Source: Gymnorhina tibicen (Eukaryota; Chordata; Aves; Passeriformes; Artamidae). Taken from it: a stretch of 64,000 bases of DNA. The stretch's first letter is position 1. Each line of letters starts with the position of its first letter. Shown one piece after another: positions 39,447-64,000 of the stretch. The notes beneath the pieces are model-generated. The model did not search any database. It had not been told where the DNA came from and saw only the letters and a list, made by a program, of their open reading frames with translations. The translations under genes and the position numbers were made by a program. The stretch is from contig VXAZ01006792.1 of the NCBI GenBank assembly GCA_013399875.1, positions 124,389 to 188,388 on the forward strand. Direction: 5' to 3'.

Positions 39447-40669
39447 TGTGTATCACAGAATGGATATGGTTAGAAGGCACCGCAGTAGGTCATCTGTTTC
39501 AACCTTCCTGCTCAAGCAGGGTCATCCTAGAGCACAAGGCACAGAACTGTGTCCAAACAATTCTTGAATTTTCCCAGTGAAGGAGACCCCACAACCTCTC
39601 TGCACAATCTGATCCAGGTTCAGTCAAGTACTCAGTTCACAGTAAAGTTCTTCTTTATATTCAACTGGAAACTCCTGTGCATCCCTTTGTGCCCACTGCC
39701 CCTTGTCCTATCACTTAGCACCACAAAGCAAAGCCTGGATTCAGCCTCTTGACGCCCTCCCTTCAGGTACTTATTGACATTGATGAGGTCCTGTCTCAGT
39801 CGTCTCTTTTCCAGGCTGAACAGGACCAGCACTCTCAGCCTTTCCTCATAAGAGAGATGCTCCAGCCCCCTCAGACCGCGGCGCTCTGTCTGGCTAGCAG
39901 TTGACCAGCACTGGGCTCCCGCCCCGCATGGGAGGGGGTGACGGAGGCTGCTCGCAGGCACGGGAGGATTGGCGAAGCTCCAGCACGGGTTCGCCCCAAT
40001 CCACCGTTGCTAAGGGCACGCAGAGGAGATAAAGAAGAGGCAGAGGGGGTCCTTCATAGAAGGCAGGGAGGGTTTATTGAGAAGAACACAAAGAACCGAG
40101 GATGAAGAACCAGATTACAGTATTGACATGGGGTTTTATACCCCAGTAGAAAGGGGAGGGAAAACGAAAAATGGCCAGTGGTACAGAGACAAGAGGGTGG
40201 TACCAAGGTGGGGAAAAGGGGTACACAGCCCATAGGGAAGAACATGAGAGGGAAGGATTGACATGGGCCAACAGGGAGTCGAGAACCATAGAACAGTCTA
40301 GGGAAACAACTATATATGGAGGGAGAAAGGAGGGGACAGTGGCCAATTATGATAATGCAGGTTTGCATATTCCATGCAGCTGTCTGGGTATTCACCCTAA
40401 CTCTAGGGTTCTTGGGCTGTGGGGGTATCAAACCAATGGACCTGCTGTCCGTGACACACCACAACACCCTCATCATCTTTGCTGCCGTCCACTGAACTTG
40501 CATCGGCAACTCCATGTCATTGTGCTGAGAAGTTCAAAACTAGGCTCAGCATTCCAGCTGTGTCCTCACTAGAGCTGAGCAGATGAGCAGGATCATCTCC
40601 CTTGACCTGCTGGCAATGCTCTTCCTTGTGCACTCCAGAACACCATTGGCCTTCTTGGCCACAAAGGCA
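39447..40669 (-). mobile_element. CR1 LINE 3' fragment, split by the LTR
   Basis: The 3' terminus is at 39447 (TATCACAGAATGGATATGG, the complement of the CR1 tail). The 3' UTR and the end of the reverse transcriptase (complement of EHLSYEERLR and SLEKRRLRQDLI, near 39780-39870) follow. After the 593-bp LTR the CR1 resumes at 40467 (CCCTCATCATCTTTGCTGCC...) and ends near 40669 (GCCTTCTTGGCCACAAAGGC). Reading order is continuous across the insertion once one CCCTCA is removed. Confidence 0.88.
39874..40466 (-). mobile_element. Solo LTR (endogenous retrovirus) inserted in a CR1
   Basis: This 593-bp block interrupts an antisense CR1. It is flanked by the direct repeat CCCTCA at 39868-39873 and 40467-40472, a 6-bp target duplication as expected for alpha/beta-like (ERVK) elements. 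On the minus strand it starts TGTTGTGG, has TATAAAA at 40134-40140 and AATAAA at 40073-40078, followed by about 200 bp of GC-rich U5-like sequence. The order U3, TATA, poly(A) signal, U5 fixes its orientation. The 3' end reads GCGGTC rather than the usual CA. No coding region is present. Confidence 0.82.
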
Positions 40670-43600
40670 AAATTTTGGGGTTGTTTTTTTTTTTCCATTC
40701 AAGTGTAGGTCAGAGCATCTACCAAGCAGCAGTGAGATGTCAAACCAATCAAAACTTGGCAGAGAGCTACCACCAGAATTCTGGAGGTGGTTGTCTTCTC
40801 TGTGTCAAACATAGTAGGCATAGAAGTAATATTCTGGCTTACTTTACACAAACAAATGTATGAATTTTGCATGAAAAAGTTAAAGGTTTGGTGGTAATAC
40901 AGTGGATTATTTTTCACTTACTCAAATGTACACTCTACTGCCAGTTAAAGATTCTGACTAGTGCTGTCAAACAAGCAATTTGCTTTCAAAGTAATGCTGT
41001 AATTAAAACTACTGCTAGTTGGCATCTGGAACACAATGGGACTGCTTCTCCAGTTAAAACAGAGATGTAGCTATCGCTACAATACGGACCAAGTAAATTA
41101 TACATTGGGGGTACATTGTGTGGGTGTGCAGGGAAAGTGAGTGTGTAACTCAATCCTGACATTTAACTGACGCACATAAGTGTGTTTTGCCTTGCTTCCC
41201 GTTCTAGCCAGGTTTTTGCTACAGCCCTCAGGGTGATATTAGTAGTCATGGAGCCACAAAATAAGCAGTACTCCTCCTTGATGAGGAGGGTAGGGATGCA
41301 AGGCAGAGGGCCACCTCTTCAAAGTGGTTCTAACTGGTACGCTGATAGGTGACAAAATAAAAACTTAATGTTGTATTATATTCTCAATGTTTTTTTCTGT
41401 TTCTATTCCTCTCCTTTAAATTTACACAAACTAACTCTAAACCTTGCAATATATCCTCCTATTCACCAGCTGTCACCCATATTTACCCTGCCCGTAACTC
41501 ACCACTAACTTGGTCCAATGCTTCCTCCAGAAGTCACAGAGCACATAGCTCTGCTGTCAGTGTCTATCACCCTTTCTCTTGCCACATCTGAGGACCCCTC
41601 ATAGCACCAGAGCAACGTCCTGTCTTACCCCAAAACACTTCACATCACCAGACAGATTTAGGAAACTGAAGACAAGCTTTCATGACGTACCAAAAAGGAA
41701 GAGGTACAGTTTAAGTGTCTTAGTGAAATACCTCCACAGACAAAACCTTCTAGTTCAGTACTGAGAGAGAGACCAGACCTGACAATACAACTCAGTCCTG
41801 GGACATCAGCAAAGCACAATCACAACTGAGACAAGCATTAACATGTCTAAAGCTAAGGCCAGAGGTCTGTCTTCACAATAAAAATGTGTCCAAAAGCAGC
41901 ATGATTTGGGCTGCCTTGTAAAGAAAGAAAAGCCATGAGCCAGTGTGACTCTATACTGACAGGGCACTACCAGCCCAGAACTAAGTTTTCCAGCTTTTCT
42001 AATTCCTTAGGTCCAGTTTGCCAAGCTACAAAACCTACCACCAGAGTTTGAAACTTCCTTACAGTTGTTTCAATTCCAAAGACTACTGCTTACCCTATGG
42101 AAGAGTATTTACTAGGTCTTACAGTAAAGAGTTTGTTACTACCATCCTTAGTTTTAGCAATATGTGTCTCAAATCTCTTCAGATTACATCATGGAACTAC
42201 AACATTGAATCACACTCCAATTGGTTCATTATATTAAAAATTCTAAGCAGTTTAATGGCAATTTCTCTTATAATAGTTCAGCAAATTTCAACCTTTCTCA
42301 CATGATTTCTTCACATCTCTTTTGTAATTAATCCATTTACCAAAACATACAATTTTTGCCTTTTATGCATAGCATAAAAGTAGGAGATAGAATTCCAGTT
42401 TTCTCAGATTTCAGAAACTGTACAGCTTTTGGTTTTGTTACAGCACATACACATTTATTCTTCAGCTATTTACAAAAAATAAATCTATCTTTGCATCTCT
42501 TTGATGACTCTCCTCCAACCATTCAGTAATCCATCAGTAATTATAACTTCTTAGCTTCTTTAGCCTAAAAGGGTTGTATTTATCATAGATTGTCATGAAT
42601 CCTGGTTTTAAACTATCAAGAGTCCAATTGCTGACTGGAATGGGGAATCTTCTTTCCAATTAAAATGAATGATTTAATGTAAAACCTTGCAACATTTCAC
42701 ATTTTAATTAGGTACATCATTATTAAGTACAAAGAGGTTCATCCTCATTTTATTTTCTATCCAGGAAATGAAATACAGTGAAAATGAAACATATAGTGTC
42801 AGACCTAGTAACACTTTCAGCACACCTTTGCAACTACTAATACATCAGTATATGATGTCTTTTATTTCTGCTTCATTCCAAGCACTTACTTGAAAGTCAG
42901 GAATACACTTAAGCTTTTTACATCCAAACATCCCTGGGAGCATCGAAAAATATTAAGCCACTTACCAGTTGAAAAGAAAAAAAATTGGATTAATTCAAAC
43001 AGGAAAACATATGAAAATATACAACATCAGCTGACACAAGAGCAGGACTCCCCACACCGCTGTCTGTATGAATCATTTCTCTCCACGAGAATTACTTGTT
43101 AAATAAGGATGTGGCAACCCAGACTTTCAATTCTTATTAATTCTTGCTTGGCTTACAGATGGTAACTACCACAGGAAGTTCTTACCATGGACAAGAGATG
43201 AATCTCTGGGACATGGTACCTTCCTGAAGGACAGCTGGCACCTGGGCTAAAGCACCCCTCAGTGCCCAAAGCAGAAACAGAGAGAACATGCAGCTTTCTC
43301 AGCAGCTTTCTCTTTTTAGGCCAAGTCTGGGAAAGACATTGGCCAGGGACTTTTATACTACAAAGGAGAATGCTAGAACATGCTTTTGTGAAATCAAACA
43401 TAAGAACTAGGAGATAGAGATGATTCACTAGAAAATGAATTGAAAGAACTGCTCGTTGAAAAGAGCTCATCTTACAATTACCTCTCTACATGAGCCAACT
43501 CAGGTGAGACAAGAATTTTCTTTATTTTTAACACCTTTTAATGTCTCAGGAGTGATTCATATCACACCGAAAGAGCCCTACTTCCAAACACTGAAATTAC

Positions 43601-45254
43601 TGACCCAGTAATTGCTGATGAGAAAAAAAGACCAGCAGTCTCAGCAACCTGTTGCTGGAATTCCTCCTACCAATCTGACATGGAGAATCAGGATTTCACT
43701 GTCCATGAGGGCTCAAAACCCCAAATACAGACAAACAGCTTGGAAGGGTAGAATTGCTGCGTGGATGAGTCTGAAACAAACCTCAAGTAAATAATTCATT
43801 CAGCACATGCTTCTGTATTCCCAGTATTCCTGTATGCCCCTCACTTGATATTCAGTCAACCATTGTCTGCTTAATGCAGTCTTCACTCTATATTTTAATT
43901 CTACATGATTTTTGCCTTACTGGGTTAAAAAAATGGACAAGATGCTGGGCACAATTCAAAAGCAGCAAGAGGTTTCTTGCTGGGCTCATGAATCAGCAGT
44001 ACAAATCAGTGCAAGCTTTTCTGTAAACATACACAAAAGCATGCTTGCTAAGAGGAATGCAAGGCTATTATAAAATAGAAAGGTTGGCTAGTTTTTGGAA
44101 AGAGATACTGTTGAAAGCAAGTACGCAAAATTCAGAAGAACAATTTTATAAAGTTAAAAAACTTAATATGGAATCCAAATTAGATATTCATAATTGGCCA
44201 GGCAAAAAGGGTTCTTTAAGCATTCATAATAATACATTTGTTTCCATGGATCCTATAGGAAAGACTCACCTTGGAAAGAAATAAAACATACATGAGGGAA
44301 GCTTGCTTTTTAGGGAGAAGGAGTATACCAGAATCTAAAATTCTAACACACATGAGTCTTGACTTTCATCCTGAAAGTGACAAAATCAAAAAGTTTCAAA
44401 CACACTGGTACTTCACATCATGATATGATTAAATTTTATTTTTTTCACATAATTTACTTACTTTGAGTTACACTAAGTCCACAAAAATCTCAAAACAGTA
44501 GTCTTAAAATGATGACTTTTCAGATAGGAATGTAACTCAACCCTAGCACATTCCACTGACTTGCTGTGAGGTTCCATCAACAAAGGGACAGTACATCATT
44601 ATCATTAATAAATTGTTACCACTGTACTGACATTACATAAAAATTAAAAAAAAAAAATCCCCATAGTGTGCCAAAGAGTTTAGTCTGAAACAGCTGTAGT
44701 AATGCTAAACACTCTGATTGAGGCAGATAGCTTCTATACAAGTTAAAATAGGAGATTACAGTCAATATATGGGCATTGGCAGTAAAGGCACAAGCTGAGA
44801 AAAAAAAGTAACTCAAGGGTTCTATAACAGGAGATTTTTTGAAGATCTTTGCATAACCACAGTGGTCTCTCTAGCCCAGAGTATCCAAGTCTGGAATAAG
44901 CTAGAAGAACCAACTGAGAAAGTGGGACCAAAAGTGCACTGTAGTGTCAGGAAAAGGCAGAGAAGTCAAGACTATCATTTACTACAGTTGGACAAAGTTC
45001 CACATATAAAAGGCTACAGAACTGAAAGAATGAAAAGGTAGGAAAAATACTGGAGCAAGCAGAGAGGGAAAACACTTAAGAAACACCAGACAAAGAAGTC
45101 TGTTGCACTTTGGGCTCAAAGTCAGTGCAGAGAAAATCACAGGCCCATTGAGTGGAATACAGCAATCCAGTCCGGCACAAGGTTAACAAATTAAAAACAA
45201 ATTTTTTGCAGCAGCATGCTCCAAAATAAGAATACAGCATTTATAATCTAGGAG
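40670..45254. other. Intergenic DNA downstream of PSAT1
   Basis: Between the CR1 cluster and the probable PSAT1 3' end. I see no exon, RNA gene or element. The frame at 43153-43470 (minus) has no recognisable domain. Confidence 0.65.
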
Positions 45255-45260
45255 TTTAAT
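45255..45260 (-). terminator. PSAT1: Candidate PSAT1 polyadenylation signal (distal)
   Basis: ATTAAA on the minus strand about 700 nt downstream of the stop codon. This is the commonest variant signal. The choice rests on distance only. Confidence 0.25.
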
Positions 45261-45913
45261 ATGCAAAATGCATAGAGAAATAAAAAGCATGTTAGGAATT
45301 GACTTAATCAGGCTCATGAATCTCAGTTTTAAACTAACAAATGTTAATAGAAAGAAAGGCCCAGTCCTGCAGACTTTAACCACAGTTACTTGCAATGGTT
45401 ATGACAGTACTTCTAGCGTGGGAGCTAGATCCCAAGGCTGGATCCTCAAGTTAGGAATGCTGGTGTTAACTCCTAAATAATACTGGTGGTATACTGTTGG
45501 AATATACCCCATAAACCAACCAGATGCCCTTAGAGACTATGTTAGTTTAGCTTCCTTACGCAGTCACAGAGTATTTGTAAAGCATTACAGATAGCTTATG
45601 ACAAATTTTGCTTCCTGAATTTTACTGAAAAGAAGGCACTGCTGAAGTCATTTGTGACTAGAAGCAAGAAACAGACTCAGATCCATAGCATCTTACAATG
45701 CTATTCATGTTTTAACTACACATTTTCAAGTTTTAGAACCATCCATGATCAGTCTGAGGATCCTCACCTTCAGCAAAGACAAAGCTGCCACATCACTGCA
45801 AGGCTGGGCCTCAATCCCATTCAGTGAACTAAAATTGCTACAGAAACTGAAAGAACATAAAACTTGTGTGCTACAGCTGTGCAGTACCACATTAATGTTA
45901 AAACCCTTTAGCT

Positions 45914-45919
45914 TTTATT
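45914..45919 (-). terminator. PSAT1: Candidate PSAT1 polyadenylation signal (proximal)
   Basis: AATAAA on the minus strand 37 nt past the stop codon. It would give a very short 3' UTR. A more distal ATTAAA at 45255-45260 (about 700 nt past the stop) fits the longer 3' UTR known in mammals better. The sequence alone does not decide between them. Confidence 0.3.
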
Positions 45920-45955
45920 TCATAGATGTGCAGCATGGCTCTAACCCATGGGCAT

Positions 45956-60441
<14,486 letters not shown>

Positions 60442-60501
60442 CGCCACGACACTACCGCCGCCCCCGCTGCTTCAGCTGGGGCCGCGCCGCCGGCCCCACC
60501 G

Positions 60502-60561
60502 CTATAAACCCGCGGTGGCCGGGGCCCGGCACCTTCCACCCCTGTCCCGGCCGCCCATTGG
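60502..60561 (-). promoter_or_regulatory. PSAT1: PSAT1 core promoter: CCAAT box and TATA-like element
   Basis: On the minus strand a CCAAT box (60557-60561) touches a GC box (GGGCGG, 60551-60556). About 50 bp downstream is TTTATAG (60502-60508), a TATA-like sequence. That spacing is usual for an NF-Y plus TATA promoter. It predicts a start site near 60475 and a 5' leader of only about 30-40 nt. A second GC box lies at 60458-60464. The TATA-like element is a weak match to consensus. Confidence 0.5.
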
Positions 60562-60783
60562 CAGCGGGGCCGCGGGGAGGCGGCGTGAGGGGAGGGCGGT
60601 GTGAGGGGAAGGCGGTATGAGAGGCGGGCAGGGCGCGGCCGGGCCGGGCTGTGCCCGCCTGCCCGCGGCCCCGGCGCTCCGCGGGGACCCCACACCCCCA
60701 CACCTGCGCGGCGCGCTCGGGGAGCTCAGCGAGCCCTGGCGGGTGCAGCGCACACGAGCCGCCGGTGGGTGGGCGTGCGGGCA

Positions 60784-60832
60784 GACACACACACACTCAC
60801 ACACACTCACACACACTCACACACACACTCTC
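60784..60832. repeat. (CA)n with TCACACACAC interruptions
   Basis: CA repeat of about 49 bp with a CT step every 10 bases, at the outer edge of the CpG island. Confidence 0.95.
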
Positions 60833-61034
60833 ATACCTAAGGTGAACGCATGTCCTACTGTAACTTTCTGTCTGTGCTTTTTCCCCACGTGGGTGCTGCA
60901 GCAGAGCTGAGACGCTTGCTCCAAAAGCAATATGCGTGAACACGTGAGAAATTAAAAAGCAGCGACCCACAGTTACAGTAAGTTTTAAGAGATCCTTCAT
61001 ATTTCATATGAAATGCCAAGAGGCAACGGGCAGA

Positions 61035-61266
61035 AACTGATGAACAGGAAGTTCCACCTGAATATTAGAAGGAACTTAACTGTGCAAGTGACCATGCACT
61101 AGAACACGTTGCCCAGAGAGGCTGTGGAGTCTCTCGCTGGAGACACTTAAGAACCACGCAGATGTAATCCTGTGCCATGTATTCCAGTATGTCCCTGATA
61201 AAGCTGTGAAATTGGAGCAGATCACGCGCTGTATCCAGCCTGACCGTTTCTGTGATTCTGTGATTC
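61035..61266 (+). mobile_element. CR1 LINE 3' end upstream of PSAT1
   Basis: It starts AGGAAGTTCCACCTGAATATTAG, passes ACACGTTGCCCAGAGAGGCTGTGGAGTCTC, and ends TCTGTGATTCTGTGATTCAT. The middle is diverged and shortened, but the terminal repeats are clear. It lies about 600 bp upstream of the PSAT1 start codon. Confidence 0.88.
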
Positions 61267-64000
61267 ATTTTGAAAGATGTGAGTTTACAGTACCCAGATG
61301 TTCTCATATTTTGTGTGAAATACTTACCTTTTAGATGAGGAGGATCCCTGCCTTCTCTAAGCCAAGAAGTGTCTGCATGTTGTGCAGTTTCCTCAAAGAG
61401 TCTGTTGCAGGCAAATTGCTAACTCAATTTCATCGGAAGAGAATAAAAACAGGAGAGCTGTTAAACTTGATGAGCTTCACATAACGGATAGCATAGCTTG
61501 GACTTACTTGCCTTGAGGTTTGCCAAATCCTAGGCTAACATCCCTGAATACTAAAGCATTCCTTCCACAGATACCTTGGTTCATTGAAAAGACAGAGGCA
61601 GAGTACAATTAAACTGTTGTAACTGAGGGAAAGAGACTTTAGCTCATTCAATTTTTTCTGATTGTTTTAGGGAGAGACATTCTGCCCAAGTCAGTTTTCA
61701 GAAATTATTTCTAAAGGCAGTAGCAGTAAATCAATTTTGACAAAACAAGCCATGCAGTATGACTGAAAACAGCTGGGCATCAGAGAGTCCCTAATTTCCA
61801 AGTATCTTGGACAAGATCCACGATTCTCGTATGTAGCTGTATAAAGCACAGCTCTTGAACACATTAGATTGCCTGGTGTTTCCTGTAACACTGGCCCTAC
61901 ATTAGTCTCATGTGTGTTCACCAAGCTTATCATCAACATAAATCATCTGAAAAAAATCTGCATTTTTTAAGAAATGAAAGCATTGATGTCCACTATATTG
62001 TGAATACTGATGTGTATATAAAACACCATTTTTCGTTAACAGTTATTTCACTGAAGAAATACCAACTACGTGAATTTGTTCCTTTTCCTGTCAAGCCAGG
62101 TGATTTGTTCCTTTTCCTGTCAAGCCTGGAACCACAAAAAGAATTTACAGACCAGAGCCTGATCTGGTATTTAGTTGAAAGATTTTCATCTTAAGGAAGT
62201 TATTTTGTTAAAAAAATTGTAAACAGAGGCAGTTGTGTTAGAGCAAAGATAACTTTCATTTCAATAACAGCTATAGCTTAAGAAAAATCTACCTGACTTG
62301 CTTTCAGACACCAGAAACCTCCTCAGTTCTTAAGAGACAATAGCAAACTTCACAGACATCGCAGGCTGGATACATTATCTTCAAAACACCAAGGTGTTTT
62401 TAAAGTATATATGTCAGGTCACAACACCCAGAACAACTACATTACTTCTGGTTATTAGTATTAGTTATAATTAAATAGAAACGTCTACTGAAATGATTAG
62501 TAACAACATAGATGTGACTAAAATTTAATTATTTTTACTAGTGTCTCAAGTAGAAGTAAGATCAAAAGATACAGGCTTCTCATATGGGCTTTTTCCAGTA
62601 TTAAATTCAAACCACCTATGTAGGCCCAGAGAGGCAACTTCAAACTCCAGTCTGCCAGGTAAACGGTATCCAAAGTAGTAAGGTGTAGTGGAAGCAGTCA
62701 GACATAATGTAGGTTGGAAAGTCAGGAAGCCTGGCCACTACTACAGAAAGTGCTTCAACATCCGAGCAGGATCAGTCTTGAATCCTAATTGTGTGACACA
62801 AATCACAAGGGAAATTAAAACTTTGGAGTTAAAAATGTAATTTAAATGCTGGCACAAAGAGCTAGAACACAAAAATAGAAACTAGGCAAGCTAGTGCTGG
62901 TACCAGCTCAGAGCACTGGGTGTAAATACCAGGTATTGGAGCTTTCAGTTCACGGAAATCCCATCTGAACCAGAAGGGTCAAAATAGCAACTCGCACGAG
63001 ATCAGAGGACAGCTCTGCTGGAAGCCTTGGCACCCAGAAGCTTTAGAAAATCCTTTTCATACTGTGCATTGATGGGAAGTATATAAAATTGATAAGAATG
63101 TATAAACCTGAAATTTTTGCTGTGGACAAGGGATTATTACGCTTTTGCAGATGGAAAGAATAAGGAGAAATGGTATAGGTCACATTACAGTTTTGTTTCT
63201 ATTGGATTGAGATTTCTCCTATTTTAGTATTTTGCTAGCAGCAATTATGATTTAATGTTTTAATTACATCAAAAACCATGAATTCCATCACGGAATCATA
63301 CCAATATTCATAGTGACCCAATATAAGCTTTGAAAACCATGATTTCCAGGAATGCTTCGACTTCTACCATTTGACAGAGGATTTGACCCTTCAAGTGCCA
63401 CAAATCAATCCCTGCAGATGAACATGGATTTGCATAATTAACACAAAAGGAGAGAGAGGTGTATTTACTATAATGCATAACTGGAAAAGCAAGACAGATT
63501 TAAAACAAAAAAAAAACTCAGAAAAAGTGTTAAGAAAGTTTCAAGAGTTTTCTGTGAACTTTTATTAGGTTCATCGTGACTTCATGTTATGCTGGACAGC
63601 AAAACCTTGATCGACTACTGCTGGAAAAGAATCAGCTCACTCAAGGAGAGCAAGCGTACACGAGTTCTCTGTCTGGTACCACGGCTGACAAACTGACGTC
63701 ATTTATTACAAGACAAATAATGCTGACCACATAGCAACCTGGCAAGCATTTCAGGAGGCAGCTGGGATGTCTGGTCCAGCAAACTAGTGAGATGAGCAAA
63801 TTTTGGTGAAACGTTACACACTAGTGGTTCAAACAAGGGTTTGGGGTTATTTTGTTTTTCAGGTATCAAAGTTCTGAAGCGTGAAGAGTAGCTCTTGGGC
63901 AGACCAAGTGAAAAGAGAAAAAATTATTGAGTTTTATGAGTAAACAGTAGCATGTTCTCTAGCAAATACCTGGCCTATTGATTTCAGGCTTTTATGTCAA
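61267..64000. other. Intergenic DNA upstream of PSAT1
   Basis: Unique sequence with the 29-bp tandem at 62075 and an 8-bp-arm hairpin AAAACACC-AA-GGTGTTTT at 62383-62400. No first exon of a divergent gene is recognised. Confidence 0.65.
62075..62126. repeat. Short tandem duplication (29-bp period)
   Basis: TTTGTTCCTTTTCCTGTCAAGCC occurs at 62075-62097 and again at 62104-62126 with no mismatch in the 23 bases. Confidence 0.95.

Noticed and set aside
60797..61000. Minus frame reading through the CA repeat, and plus frames rich in His-Thr
   Set aside because: The products are translations of the CA microsatellite.
60740..64000. A divergent gene sharing the PSAT1 CpG island
   Set aside because: No first exon with a donor leading to a recognisable protein is visible on the plus strand. 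A non-coding divergent transcript cannot be excluded.

Overview
The window is vertebrate nuclear DNA from a bird. Five CR1 LINE copies or fragments end in the CR1 3' terminus, with its short ATTCTGTG-like repeats. Two solo endogenous-retroviral LTRs are present, one of them with the TGTGTTGG... layout typical of avian ERV-L LTRs. The one real protein gene has short exons and GT-AG introns and is closest to vertebrate PSAT1. There is no sign of bacterial or viral gene organisation. One assembly gap (25420-25960) adjoins a GGAA microsatellite.

Layout. Positions 1-45.9 kb form a gene desert. It is mostly unique AT-rich sequence, with a MIR-like SINE relic near 9.0 kb, a 5'-truncated CR1 with a decayed reverse transcriptase at 13.65-15.2 kb, and an ERV-L-type solo LTR right after it (15.25-15.81 kb). 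It also holds a motif-rich stretch at 16.0-17.4 kb that looks like a candidate regulatory element, the gap at 25.4-26.0 kb, a 41-bp tandem duplication at 26.2 kb, and a CR1 cluster at 38.9-40.7 kb in which one copy is split by a 593-bp solo LTR with matching 6-bp target-site duplications. Positions 45.96-60.44 kb on the minus strand hold the complete PSAT1 gene: nine coding exons, 1113 nt including the stop codon, 370 residues, the same length as human PSAT1 with no gaps in the comparison. Its promoter lies in a CpG island (about 60.29-60.74 kb) with an inverted CCAAT box and a TATA-like sequence. From 60.8 to 64 kb is upstream intergenic DNA with one more CR1 fragment.

Function. PSAT1 makes O-phosphoserine in the second step of serine synthesis. 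A perfect match to the C/EBP-ATF (amino-acid) response element lies in intron 1, which fits the known ATF4 control of this pathway but is only an inference here. From my knowledge of synteny (human 9q21, bird Z chromosome) the desert downstream of PSAT1 probably runs toward TLE4; that gene is not in the window.

I did not find a convincing undescribed biological system. The more interesting items are regulatory candidates (the intron 1 CARE, a perfect DR4 nuclear-receptor site, a candidate enhancer), an isoform-compatible exon 8, a residue change beside the cofactor-binding loop, unusually perfect inverted repeats, and the nested LTR, which can be used to order insertion events.
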